Assembly: GCF_900142205.1 (NCBI RefSeq)
Contig: NZ_FRAA01000009.1
Span: 62,001-126,000 of the forward strand
Reading direction: 5' to 3'
DNA: 64,000 nucleotides
Origin: Reichenbachiella agariperforans
Lineage (GTDB): Bacteria; Bacteroidota; Bacteroidia; Cytophagales; Cyclobacteriaceae
Positions 1 to 8,628 of the stretch are shown in pieces. The notes below the pieces were generated by a model. It saw only the letters and a list, made by a program, of their open reading frames with translations. It was not told the DNA's origin and made no database searches. Position 1 is the stretch's first letter, and each line of letters begins with the position of its first letter. Both the position numbers and the translations under genes were made by a program.

Positions 1-358
1 AGAAATCGATCTAGAGCTCGCCAAGCAGACACTCAAATCGATAGTAAAAAATATCGAGTCTGAAGTAGGTATTGACTACATCCAGAAAACCGTTTCAGAA
101 TACTTCAATGTATCCTCAGACGATTTAAAAGCAAAGACTAGAAAAAAAGAAATCGTAATAGCGAGACAGCTAGCCATGTACTTTTCAAAAGACTACACCA
201 ACCATTCGCTAAAAAGCATTGGGAGCCATTTTGGAGGTAGAGATCACAGTACGGTGATACACGCGCTACAGTCGGTCAACGACATGCTCGATACAGATGC
301 ACGGTTTAGGTCATCCTTCACCGAGCTCAAAAAGAAATTTAAAATGAAGGCTATCTAA
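1..358 (+). CDS. dnaA: Chromosomal replication initiator DnaA, C-terminal part (5' end outside window)
   Basis: The reading frame is open from base 2 and ends at TAA 356-358, giving about 118 residues of the C-terminal end of DnaA. It carries the domain IV DNA-binding signature: a helix-turn-helix followed by GSHFGGRDHSTVIHA, the classic DnaA motif that contacts DnaA boxes. The AAA+ ATPase domain lies upstream of the window. DnaA melts oriC and loads the replicative helicase in the cytoplasm. The gene is followed at once by a terminator hairpin that contains its stop codon. No DnaA-box cluster was noticed next to it, so the origin is not shown here. Confidence 0.96.
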   Translation, partial: EIDLELAKQTLKSIVKNIESEVGIDYIQKTVSEYFNVSSDDLKAKTRKKEIVIARQLAMYFSKDYTNHSLKSIGSHFGGRDHSTVIHALQSVNDMLDTDARFRSSFTELKKKFKMKAI

Positions 359-371
359 CGATAGCCTTTTT
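347..371 (+). terminator. Intrinsic terminator of dnaA
   Basis: Perfect 9-bp arms AAGGCTATC and GATAGCCTT enclose a 4-nt loop (TAAC), followed by a T tract. The dnaA stop codon lies in the loop, so the hairpin overlaps the end of the gene. It probably ends the dnaA transcript before the convergent glutaminase gene. Confidence 0.8.
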
Positions 372-395
372 CTTTGGTAGATTAGAAAAGGTATT

Positions 396-1319
396 CTAGA
401 ATATAGAACCTTCAATTTTGGTAGTGAGCCGCTCTAATGCCATCATACCCATGTAAGAGTTACCCTTCTTATTGAGCGGCGGACTCCATACACTAACACA
501 GTACTTTTCTGGCAGCAATGCTACAATAGCACCTCCGACCCCACTTTTACCCGGCAATCCTACCTCAAAAGCAAACTCACCAGACTCATCATAGAATCCG
601 CATGTCATCATCAAAGCATTGACTCGTCTGGCCTGACTCGATGTTAAAAAATAAGCTCCATGACCAAATGGAACACCCGTATCTCCGAAGTTTCTAAAAG
701 CATCCACTAGCTCTACGCAGGTCATCTCTAGCGAGCACTGCAGATAATAAAAATCCAGCACCTCATCCACTTCATTAATTAGGTTCCCCTTATCTTTCAT
801 CATGTAGGCAAGAGAGGCATTCATATACCCTACGCTTTTTTCAGACTGTGCCACTTGACGGTTGTAATTGATATCAGGGTTATTACACAACCCTCTGACA
901 TAGGCGAGGAATTCTTGCTTAGGATGCTGTAGTTGACTCACCAGTATATCTGCGATCACAATAGCTCCTGCGTTGATAAAAGGATTGCGTGGAATCCCAT
1001 TTTCATATTCCAACTGAACAATAGAGTTGAAAGGGTTACCAGAGGGTTCTACCCCTACTCTTTTCCAGAGACTTTCCTGCCCTTGTAAACTAATCGCCAT
1101 CGTCAGTGAAAGCACTTTCGAGATACTTTGTATCGAAAATTTAACATTAGAATCCCCATACATATACCTATCTCCTTCTATCGTCGTGAGACATATCCCA
1201 AACCTATTCCTATCCACTTTGGCCAGTTCAGGAATGTAACTAGGCACCTTCCCATGATTGGTCTTTTCTGCTAACTCCTGCGCTATCTCAGCTATCGTCG
1301 CACCGTAATCTATCGTCAT
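396..1319 (-). CDS. glsA: Glutaminase (glutaminase A family)
   Basis: Hydrolyses L-glutamine to glutamate and ammonia in the cytoplasm. The 307-residue protein has the usual full length of bacterial glutaminases and the serine-dependent beta-lactamase-like active site: SISK at about residues 65-68 gives the Ser-x-x-Lys pair. Further family motifs are NPFINAGAI, the Y-M-N-x-S stretch and the C-terminal G-K-S-G-V-G-G-G-type loop (GKSGVGGAIVALLP). It is convergent with dnaA. A terminator hairpin lies just upstream of its start and belongs to the gene behind it, so it is probably a monocistronic unit. Confidence 0.95.
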   Translation of the reverse strand: MTIDYGATIAEIAQELAEKTNHGKVPSYIPELAKVDRNRFGICLTTIEGDRYMYGDSNVKFSIQSISKVLSLTMAISLQGQESLWKRVGVEPSGNPFNSIVQLEYENGIPRNPFINAGAIVIADILVSQLQHPKQEFLAYVRGLCNNPDINYNRQVAQSEKSVGYMNASLAYMMKDKGNLINEVDEVLDFYYLQCSLEMTCVELVDAFRNFGDTGVPFGHGAYFLTSSQARRVNALMMTCGFYDESGEFAFEVGLPGKSGVGGAIVALLPEKYCVSVWSPPLNKKGNSYMGMMALERLTTKIEGSIF

Positions 1320-1338
1320 ATAATTCCTTGTCTATAAA

Positions 1339-1369
1339 AAAACCTCTGACAGAAACTATCAGAGGTTTT
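1339..1369 (-). terminator. Intrinsic terminator
   Basis: Perfect 11-bp arms (AAAACCTCTGA / TCAGAGGTTTT) around a 9-nt loop, with a T-rich tract on the minus strand after the left arm. It sits 24 bp beyond the stop of the minus-strand secreted protein gene and would stop transcription before glutaminase. Confidence 0.8.
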
Positions 1370-1392
1370 CACGATCCAAAATTACGGATTTT

Positions 1393-1887
1393 CTACTCAA
1401 TACCTGTGCAGCTCATCGCCCATTCTAAATATTGATCTTGATATTTTTCATAACTCGCAGGAGTTGCCAAAGCATAGAACATGTAGTACACTTCGTTGTA
1501 GGCATTTTTAGCCACTACGGCATACATCATTTTCTTTCCAACTTCAGCTTCGTACACTTCCCACCACGCAAAACCATTTTCAGTTTCGCCATTATCTATG
1601 GCTATCCAACTTTCCTTAGCGATACCTGATTCTTTAGCTCCAAACTGATAGATTTTAGCTTTCTCAATATTACCTACGTAAGCATAAGCATTGATTTTAG
1701 TATCCGACTCCAAATTGTAACCTTCGATCTTAGTAAAGCCATCTTTCTCAGACTGCTTAAACCCGTACCCCTCAGGGATCACCATATCAAACTTGTACTT
1801 CTTGGTATCAATATTACTTCCTTGAGCAAATGCTCGTCCTTGTGCGAAAAGCGCAAACAAAGTCACGATTAGGAGGATTCTTTTCAT
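1393..1887 (-). CDS. Secreted protein of unknown function
   Basis: Not recognised as a named family. The preferred start is the ATG at 1887, because it begins a clean signal peptide (MKRILLIVTLFALFAQG, then A-F-A-Q cleavage region); an in-frame ATG at 1920 would add 11 non-signal residues. The mature part of about 140 residues is mixed alpha/beta with many Lys, Glu and Tyr, no cysteine cluster until a single C near the C-terminus, and no membrane segment. It is therefore probably periplasmic. It has its own terminator downstream and is separated from the oxidoreductase behind it by about 50 bp. Function unknown. Confidence 0.8.
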   Translation of the reverse strand: MKRILLIVTLFALFAQGRAFAQGSNIDTKKYKFDMVIPEGYGFKQSEKDGFTKIEGYNLESDTKINAYAYVGNIEKAKIYQFGAKESGIAKESWIAIDNGETENGFAWWEVYEAEVGKKMMYAVVAKNAYNEVYYMFYALATPASYEKYQDQYLEWAMSCTGIE

Positions 1888-1938
1888 ATCTGTTGATTGT
1901 TTATACTTTGTAAGATTCAATAAAAATATAGAATAAAA

Positions 1939-2913
1939 TCAAGTCACCAAAACAATCTTCCCCTTCACTACCTTATCACGAAGTAGATTTAAAGCTTGTT
2001 CATAATCTTTCAGTTCGAAAACTCGATCAATTATAGGTTTCAACTGTCCCGAAGCGAACCACTTTATGAGTTGATCTACATTCTGCGCATTTCGTTCTGG
2101 ATTATTTCTAAAAAACGAACCCCAAAACACGCCCACTATAGATGCACTTTTGAGAAGAGGTAAGTTAAGCGGTAGTTTGGGAATTTCACCTGCTGCAAAG
2201 CCTACGACTAGATACCTACCAAAACGAGCAATCGAACGAAAAGCGGGCTCGGCAAAGTCTCCTCCTACTGGATCAACTACTACATCCACACCCGTTCCTT
2301 TGGTGATTTCTTTGACAGTCGCTTTTATATCCGTGGATGTGTAGTTGATGACATGATCTGCCCCTACTGCTTTGCACAGTTCTAGTTTTTCGTCTGTAGA
2401 TGCACAGGCGATCACTGTCGCGCCATGCAACTTAGCCAGTTGGATAGCAGAGACTCCTATCCCCCCCGCAGCACCTAACACCAAAACAGTCTCTCCAGGC
2501 TGCAACTGCGCTCGGTCAAATAACGCATGATAGGATGTGCCATAGGTCATCAGAGAAGCTGCTGCGGATTCAAAAGCCATCTCTTTAGGAATTTTAAAAG
2601 CATTGGTCGCCAAGGATCGCACTTCCTCAGCCAATCCACCCCAACTCGTCCCAGCCATGACACGATCACCTACCTGTAAACTGGTCACTTTCGCACCCAC
2701 CGATTTGACTACCCCTGAGACTTCACCTCCTGGTGAGAAAGGGAAATCTGGCTGAAACTGATACTTGCCACGGATAATCAGATTGTCTGGAAAATTAAGT
2801 CCACAGGCTTTCACAGATATAATCACCTCATTGGCTTCTGGCACGGGAGATGGCACTTCCTCCAGCTTCAACAACTCTGCCCCACCATGGGTGCTACATA
2901 GTACTGCTTTCAT
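1939..2913 (-). CDS. NADPH:quinone oxidoreductase-like MDR-family dehydrogenase
   Basis: Medium-chain dehydrogenase/reductase of the zinc-free quinone oxidoreductase branch, 324 residues, the typical length. The N-terminal GroES-like domain has the G-x-x-x-P-F-S-P-G-G-E-V-S-G stretch. The Rossmann fold is marked by VLGAAGGIGVSAIQLAK, the NADPH-binding AxGGxG loop. The catalytic-zinc cysteine and histidine of true alcohol dehydrogenases are not evident, in line with quinone/enone reductase activity. Its ATG overlaps the stop of the upstream helicase gene by 4 bp (ATGA type), so the two are translationally coupled, although no functional link is obvious. The substrate is unknown. Confidence 0.88.
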   Translation of the reverse strand: MKAVLCSTHGGAELLKLEEVPSPVPEANEVIISVKACGLNFPDNLIIRGKYQFQPDFPFSPGGEVSGVVKSVGAKVTSLQVGDRVMAGTSWGGLAEEVRSLATNAFKIPKEMAFESAAASLMTYGTSYHALFDRAQLQPGETVLVLGAAGGIGVSAIQLAKLHGATVIACASTDEKLELCKAVGADHVINYTSTDIKATVKEITKGTGVDVVVDPVGGDFAEPAFRSIARFGRYLVVGFAAGEIPKLPLNLPLLKSASIVGVFWGSFFRNNPERNAQNVDQLIKWFASGQLKPIIDRVFELKDYEQALNLLRDKVVKGKIVLVT

Positions 2914-5900
2914 ACGGCTACTAGTTCTGGTTCTGAAAAATATATCAAATAGCCAGCGACCTCACCATAGCCCATCTTGGATAGAATAGATTTATATTCT
3001 TCTACCTGTCGGATGTGTCCTGCTGATTTAGCACCAGTTTTGTAATCAATAATGAGTGCCTTGTTGTCACGGATCACTACCCGATCTGGACGTTTCATTT
3101 TTCCATCAGAAAGCAAAATAGACGCTTCATTCTTCACCTCCCAGTCATCGGTAAACCACTGCGATACGCCTGGCAAATCCCAAATCTGCCTGAGTCTATC
3201 TTTGATTTCCTGCACCTCGTCTGGATTGAGCCCAAACTTCATAACGGCCATATCTATCGCCTCGCCAAACTCACTTCGCTTCGTTATCTTAGAGAAAATC
3301 CAGTGCACAATATCTCCATAGTTGATCGATTCGATCTGGGTCTCTTCGAGTATACGAGACTTGTACCGGAGTGCAACATGCTCTCCTAGATCAGTCGTAA
3401 TCTTTCGCGGATGGATAGTAAATGCGGGCATGAGATCATGCTGGTACTCGCTCAACGCTGGCAACTCTCCTATCCGATGAAGAGATTCCTCCTCTGTAAT
3501 CCACCTCTGCTCTAATGCAAAATGATATATCAGATGTCCTGCGGTCTTGAGTAAGGCAGGCTTGTAACCATCTACTGGAGCAGTGATCAACAAGGCCTCC
3601 TCTGCCCGTGTCATCGCCACATAGAGCATATTGAGATTATCCAGATGAATATCATGCATCTCCGCTTGATAGTCTTCTGAGAAAACTGTACCACCCAATG
3701 CCGCTGAATACTTCACCGGTACGAGAGGCATTCCCAGCATCTCAGTACTCTTGGCTTGCTCACTCCAGATCAACTGCTCCCTAAAACCACCAGAGTGATC
3801 CAGTGACCAACTACAATAGGGCAGCAACACCGCCTTGAACTGTAGCCCCTTGGACTGGTGTATGGTCATGATGGTGATAGCGTCTTGGTCTCCCGATACT
3901 TGGATCGACCGTTTGTCATGGTCACTCCACCAGTTCATAAAATCTAAAATCGTATCTGGTTCATACTCCAAAAAATCCTCTACCGCATCCTGTATCGCCA
4001 ACACATAGGGCAAATCTTCTTCTACATCCATCAGATCAAACTGCCTCACCAGCGTATTGACCAGCTCGGATAGGCGAAGAGACTTCCAGTACAAACGTTG
4101 CGCTTCGATCTGTTGCATGTGCATCGCCACATCCTCCGCGGCATAACACGAAGACAGTGCATACTCTACCTGTTTTTCGGCCAGACGCTCGCTTGGATAC
4201 TGCAAATAGTGTAAGACCTGCAAAATCAAATGCACAGACTTATTGTTCTTGATAAACAGCGATTCGTTGGACAACACATCGTAGCGATAGCCATCTTTAG
4301 GGTTGGCGCGCTGATGATTCATCAGTGCCTCCGCTACTTGACGCCCTTCATTGTTTTTTCGCACTAGGATCGCGATATCGCTCAAACCATATTTGGCATC
4401 CTGTAGTGACTGCACGTCTGCAATCAACTTCGTGAGAGGAAAATCCTCTTCCTCTTCGGACTTGTCATAGAACTGGAGCTGTATCAAACCAGTCGCCGAC
4501 TCGTCGAACAATTCTTGACTACTCGCCTGATAGGCCTCTTGTATCCGTAGCTGTTTTGCCCCTATTTTTGACTCCAATGTAGACTCTAACAAAACCGGAG
4601 CATGCTCAAAAAACAGGTTATTGAACTCGACTATATTTTGTTTGCTTCTGCGGTTGGTTTTGAGGCTTTGCTCATCTAGCAGTGCTGGATCCACGCCTTG
4701 CTTCACCTTCGAAAGCAAGATATCCCAATCTCCACCACGCCATCGGTAGATAGACTGCTTGACATCCCCCACGATCATGTTGAAATTGCCACTCGCCAAA
4801 CTATCCTGTACCAATGGTCTGAAGTTGTCCCAATGCAGACTACTCGTATCCTGAAACTCGTCTATCAAATAATGATTGTAGCGTGTACCTATTTTTTCGT
4901 AGACATACGGAGAGTCACTATCGCTGATAATATCATGCAAGAACAACTGAAAATCAGAGATCAGCAGCATGTCATTTTCTTCTTTGTAGCGAGCGATCTC
5001 CTGTGAAACCCTAGACAATAACCCAAAAGCATACAGCCGTTTAGACACTTGCTCGAATGAACGGTAGGTTCTGATGTTCTCTTCATAAAAAGTCACCATA
5101 GAAGCCACCAAGCCTCGCAGACCTCCTTCCACAGCCTGCATCACCACCTCTTTTTCCTTTGATGTCTTAGCGACCCAGGCATCATCAGATACCGCCTTCT
5201 TGACGCGGGTACCTGGTTCTTTGATCTCTCCTTCGGCTACTTTATAAAAATACCCGCCAACACCCGCCGCTCCATAGGTAAAACTCGTCATCTCCAGTCC
5301 ATACTGCTTGCACAAAAACACTGCCTCTTCTCCCAATTGACGGTACTCTTTTTCAAAAGCGTGCAATTGCTCCCGCACACGACTCAGTACCTGGTCCATG
5401 AAAGTCGCATCCTCCAGTTTCTCAAACACCTCGGTTTTCTTGGCTACCAGCTCATCCTTGAACAATTCTCCTGATAGCGACAGTATGCTCTTGTTGGTAT
5501 CCCATGACTTGCCTTCATTGATCTCGCTAATCGCAAAATCGGTAAGCCAACGCAGCAGCTGCGGATCCTCTGAGATACCCTGTATCATCTCATTGATCAC
5601 TTCTGTGAGTACCTTGCCTTGGTTCAGTTCGATCTTGAAACCAGTATGCATTCCGATTTCCTTCGCAAAGGAACGCACCACACGCTGAAAAAATGCGTCG
5701 ATCGTCGTGATCGCAAAAAAGGAATAATTGTGCAGGATGGTATTGAGTACCAAAGCGGCTCTGTTCTGCAACTGCACATCAGTCATCGCCAAATCCCGCA
5801 TGAGATCTGAGGACATACTATGTGTACCCTTGCTCAGTTCCGTCAGGGTCTCGACGATACGTGACTTCATCTCCTGGGTCGCTTTGTTGGTGAAGGTCAC

Positions 5901-6035
5901 CGCTAAGATAGACTTGAAATAATCTGGGTATTTGAGTGCTAATCGTAGGTAATTATAGGTCAGCGTATAAGTCTTGCCCGATCCCGCCGAGGCACGGTAG
6001 ATACTAAAGATCTTGGGTATTTCCTCTTGATTCAT
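2910..6035 (-). CDS. UvrD/AddA-like ATP-dependent helicase-nuclease
   Basis: A large SF1A helicase with a C-terminal RecB-type nuclease domain, about 1040 residues, similar to AddA/RecB-like proteins of Bacteroidota. Seen in order: Walker A (SAGSGKTYTL) near the N-terminus, motif II LIDEFQDTSS, motif III GDVKQSIYRWRGGD, motif V TIHQSKGLQF, motif VI LYVAMTRAEEA, and the nuclease D-Y-K-T-G motif (IIDYKTGA) about 30 residues from the end, with an upstream RPDRV acidic position. It should resect DNA double-strand ends for recombination. The start chosen is ATG 6035, a short distance before Walker A; ATGs at 6044 and 6068 are alternatives. No addB-like gene is adjacent, so its partner is either elsewhere or absent. 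Confidence 0.93.
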   Translation of the reverse strand: MNQEEIPKIFSIYRASAGSGKTYTLTYNYLRLALKYPDYFKSILAVTFTNKATQEMKSRIVETLTELSKGTHSMSSDLMRDLAMTDVQLQNRAALVLNTILHNYSFFAITTIDAFFQRVVRSFAKEIGMHTGFKIELNQGKVLTEVINEMIQGISEDPQLLRWLTDFAISEINEGKSWDTNKSILSLSGELFKDELVAKKTEVFEKLEDATFMDQVLSRVREQLHAFEKEYRQLGEEAVFLCKQYGLEMTSFTYGAAGVGGYFYKVAEGEIKEPGTRVKKAVSDDAWVAKTSKEKEVVMQAVEGGLRGLVASMVTFYEENIRTYRSFEQVSKRLYAFGLLSRVSQEIARYKEENDMLLISDFQLFLHDIISDSDSPYVYEKIGTRYNHYLIDEFQDTSSLHWDNFRPLVQDSLASGNFNMIVGDVKQSIYRWRGGDWDILLSKVKQGVDPALLDEQSLKTNRRSKQNIVEFNNLFFEHAPVLLESTLESKIGAKQLRIQEAYQASSQELFDESATGLIQLQFYDKSEEEEDFPLTKLIADVQSLQDAKYGLSDIAILVRKNNEGRQVAEALMNHQRANPKDGYRYDVLSNESLFIKNNKSVHLILQVLHYLQYPSERLAEKQVEYALSSCYAAEDVAMHMQQIEAQRLYWKSLRLSELVNTLVRQFDLMDVEEDLPYVLAIQDAVEDFLEYEPDTILDFMNWWSDHDKRSIQVSGDQDAITIMTIHQSKGLQFKAVLLPYCSWSLDHSGGFREQLIWSEQAKSTEMLGMPLVPVKYSAALGGTVFSEDYQAEMHDIHLDNLNMLYVAMTRAEEALLITAPVDGYKPALLKTAGHLIYHFALEQRWITEEESLHRIGELPALSEYQHDLMPAFTIHPRKITTDLGEHVALRYKSRILEETQIESINYGDIVHWIFSKITKRSEFGEAIDMAVMKFGLNPDEVQEIKDRLRQIWDLPGVSQWFTDDWEVKNEASILLSDGKMKRPDRVVIRDNKALIIDYKTGAKSAGHIRQVEEYKSILSKMGYGEVAGYLIYFSEPELVAV

Positions 6036-6454
6036 TGTTTGCATGGTATGTGAGACTAGGGCTAGCATTCACTACTTGATCGTCAAGCAAGCTTAGGCTA
6101 TTTCATTATCTTTTTTGGGATGTCTCAAAAAACTAAAATTAAGTAATATCGGTCAGATATCGCCCTCTAATCACGCCATCTATAAGATTACAACTACTAA
6201 AATGGTCTATTGTTTGGGTTTTGGCGAGAGTAAGAAGCTTATATGCGTTCGTTTAAATCTCGCAAATCCCTATCCATCGTCTTCAAGCCAGCCAGGCCAT
6301 GCCTACGGCAGATAAACTCTTGGAGAATTTACTAAGATAGCCTTGACCTTCAAGGAAACTGTTATTTAGAATCTAACTCAGGTTAGCAATAGGGCACAAG
6401 AGGGTATAGATCTAAGGTGATGCTGTATGACTCCACAGCATCATACAACAAAAA

Positions 6455-6534
6455 GATATATATCTAAATGTAAAATGGTATATATCTAAACTTAAAAAGA
6501 TTTATATCTAAAATTGATAAGATATATATCAAAA
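6455..6534. repeat. Four 22-bp AT-rich direct repeats
   Basis: The core TATCTAAA (last unit TATCAAAA) starts at 6461, 6483, 6505 and 6527, exactly 22 bp apart, each preceded by a run of TA steps. The spacing is two helical turns, so the cores lie on one face of the DNA, as in operator arrays or iterons. The region lies upstream of the helicase gene and downstream of the serine dehydratase gene, both on the minus strand. Confidence 0.75.
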
Positions 6535-6595
6535 TGCTACAACCTAACGAGGTTTGATACACTTTGTGCTTATGTCTCATGCTCATCTACCTTTT

Positions 6596-6703
6596 AACCT
6601 GAGTTCGATTAAAAATGAATCATGCTCTATCTGGCTTGAAGACAAAGTGTGATTGATGCATTTCCGACAAGGGTTTAATGAAAGTTGAAATCGAACTCAG
6701 GTT
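6596..6703. repeat. Inverted-repeat-bounded intergenic element with CTGGCTTGAAGAC core
   Basis: Perfect 15-bp inverted repeats (AACCTGAGTTCGATT and its complement) bound a 108-bp segment that contains CTGGCTTGAAGAC at 6631-6643. A comparable arrangement with different arms occurs at 10929-11087. It may be a small non-autonomous element or a structured RNA; no gene is inside. Confidence 0.6.
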
Positions 6704-6708
6704 ATTAC

Positions 6709-7374
6709 CTAAATCACAGGTATATAAATCACGTCATGCACCCACTTGATGTGGCGGATGTACTGGAGGGTGATGTCGTTGATACCCGAATCCATCTCAA
6801 TGATCTGACAGGCAACATCATTCTTTCCCTTTCGGGAAACGGTCATCGTGGCGATGTTGCAATCGTCGTGTGAGATGATGTCAGAAATGAATGCGATGCT
6901 GCCTTGAGCATCGTCAGTAGTCACTACCAGAGTATGTAGGTTGGCAGTAAATCCTGATGCAAAACCATTGAAATTGGAGATTCGGATCACTCCACCTCCT
7001 CGACTCTCTCCTTCGAGCTCGATTTTCTTATCTCCCTTTTTGAGTCGCAAAAAAACCGTGTTGGGATGTTTGGTGGAGGCATTGCCGACAGAACGAAACT
7101 TGTAGGTCAGTTTGTCTTTGGCATGATCAAATGCGTCTTTGATACGCGCATCGTCGGTATCAAAATCCATTAGCCCAGCTACAATCGCCCGGTCACTACC
7201 GTGTCCTTCATAGGTCTGGGCAAATGAATTGTAAAAGATAATCTCAGCCTCGTCCGGGACACCACCTAACAGCTTCACGCCGACACGTCCTATACGTACG
7301 ACACCAGCAGTATGCGAACTCGAAGGACCTATCATCACAGGCCCTATCATATCAAAGACACTACTTCTTTCCAT
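6709..7374 (-). CDS. sdaAB: L-serine ammonia-lyase, iron-sulfur-dependent, beta subunit
   Basis: Beta subunit of the two-subunit 4Fe-4S serine dehydratase, which converts L-serine to pyruvate and ammonia. The N-terminal SDH-beta signature MIGPSSSHTAG is present. A C-terminal ACT-like regulatory domain (VVTTDDAQGSIAFISDII) lies at about residues 150-220. Its 221 residues match a free beta subunit, not the fused E. coli enzyme. The alpha subunit, which holds the cluster cysteines and the active site, is not adjacent, so it must be encoded elsewhere. The gene is monocistronic, with a repeat-rich gap downstream. Confidence 0.93.
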   Translation of the reverse strand: MERSSVFDMIGPVMIGPSSSHTAGVVRIGRVGVKLLGGVPDEAEIIFYNSFAQTYEGHGSDRAIVAGLMDFDTDDARIKDAFDHAKDKLTYKFRSVGNASTKHPNTVFLRLKKGDKKIELEGESRGGGVIRISNFNGFASGFTANLHTLVVTTDDAQGSIAFISDIISHDDCNIATMTVSRKGKNDVACQIIEMDSGINDITLQYIRHIKWVHDVIYIPVI

Positions 7375-7552
7375 CTATTTATTGGGGGTTGTTGTTGCAC
7401 ACTAAGGAAGCGAATATTTAGGACAATTCCATCCATCTAACGGATAGCCATGGCAATCACTTTCAAAACCTATATACAGCCTCCCTATTCAAAGAGTCAG
7501 TCTTGGTTCTAAGCACCTTGATTCTTGGCTCTAGCGATCTTGGTTCTCTCCC

Positions 7553-8347
7553 TTATACCGCTACTGCCCCTTTGATGTGCGGATGTGGGTCATAGCCGAC
7601 GAGTTCAAAATCCTCGAACTTGAAGTCGAAGATATCCTTTACCTCTGGATTGATCTTCAAGGTTGGCAAGGGTCTGCACTCACGAGACAGCTGCAACTCG
7701 GTCTGCTCCATGTGGTTAGAATACAGGTGCGCATCGCCCAGTGTATGCACAAAATCGCCCGCCTCTAATCCGCAGACCTGCGCCACCATCATGGTGAGTA
7801 GTGCATAAGACGCTATATTGAACGGCACACCTAAAAACACATCAGCACTACGCTGATAGAGCTGGCAGCTCAGTTTGCCCTCTGCGACATAAAACTGAAA
7901 AAATGCATGACAGGGAGGCAAAGCCATATTGGGCACATCGGCGACATTCCACGCACTCACGATCAGTCGTCGAGAGTTAGGATTGGTCTTGATATCATGG
8001 ATCAGCTGTGCGATCTGATCGATCGTCTGTCCATCGGCAGTCGGCCAGCTTCGCCATTGTACCCCATAGACAGGCCCCAGCTTTCCATCCTCGTCCGCCC
8101 ATTCGTCCCAGATAGAGACGCCATTTTCTTTGAGGTACTGGATATTGTCATCCCCTCTCAAGAACCACAGCAACTCATGGATGATCGACCTGAGATGCAG
8201 TTTCTTAGTCGTCACGACAGGAAAACCTTGAGACAAATCAAACCGCATCTGATGACCAAAGACACTTTTCGTCCCAGTGCCAGTACGGTCACCTTTTTGA
8301 ACGCCTTCGTCTAAAATTCGCTGCATCAGTTCGTGGTATTGCTTCAT
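7553..8347 (-). CDS. thyA: Thymidylate synthase
   Basis: Methylates dUMP to dTMP using 5,10-methylene-tetrahydrofolate. The 264-residue protein has exactly the E. coli ThyA length and the catalytic cysteine in [11 protein letters not shown] (Cys146). The dUMP-binding [13 protein letters not shown] stretch, the [12 protein letters not shown] motif and the C-terminal tail are all intact. No dihydrofolate reductase gene follows within the window, although the two are often paired. It is divergent from the RND transporter across a 281-bp gap in which no clear motif was seen. Confidence 0.98.
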   Translation of the reverse strand: MKQYHELMQRILDEGVQKGDRTGTGTKSVFGHQMRFDLSQGFPVVTTKKLHLRSIIHELLWFLRGDDNIQYLKENGVSIWDEWADEDGKLGPVYGVQWRSWPTADGQTIDQIAQLIHDIKTNPNSRRLIVSAWNVADVPNMALPPCHAFFQFYVAEGKLSCQLYQRSADVFLGVPFNIASYALLTMMVAQVCGLEAGDFVHTLGDAHLYSNHMEQTELQLSRECRPLPTLKINPEVKDIFDFKFEDFELVGYDPHPHIKGAVAV

Positions 8348-8628
8348 CTTATTTGGTCTTTTGTCTTAAAAAAATGGTTTTCCAAAAGTAGTCGATTTAT
8401 GCAAAATGGACGATAGATACAGGCATAAATGGCCTCAATTGACAGGCTGCCCTGAACAGGCTCAAAGAGACTACCTCCTTATATGATAGAGAAAGAAATC
8501 AGCTGAGGGTAGGTCGGGACAAATCAGCCTCGCTAGACTCTTCATGTTATGCTGAAGACTTATGGGTTTTCGGGTGCTGAGATTAACCAATCTACATTAA
8601 TATTGCGGCATGACATATCGCTTGCTCT

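Larger units (their letters stand above)
6069..6708. other. 640-bp intergenic region rich in repeats
   Basis: No convincing gene. It holds a four-unit 22-bp AT-rich tandem array (6455-6534), a 15-bp inverted repeat (6596-6610/6689-6703) with a third, one-mismatch copy at 6370-6384, and two copies (6279-6291 minus, 6631-6643 plus) of a motif CTGGCTTGAAGAC that recurs at 11027. Short open frames here show no protein-like features. Confidence 0.7.

Noticed and set aside
359-395. Replication origin next to dnaA
   Set aside because: Only 37 bp separate dnaA from glutaminase and no DnaA-box cluster was seen here or in the nearest gaps.
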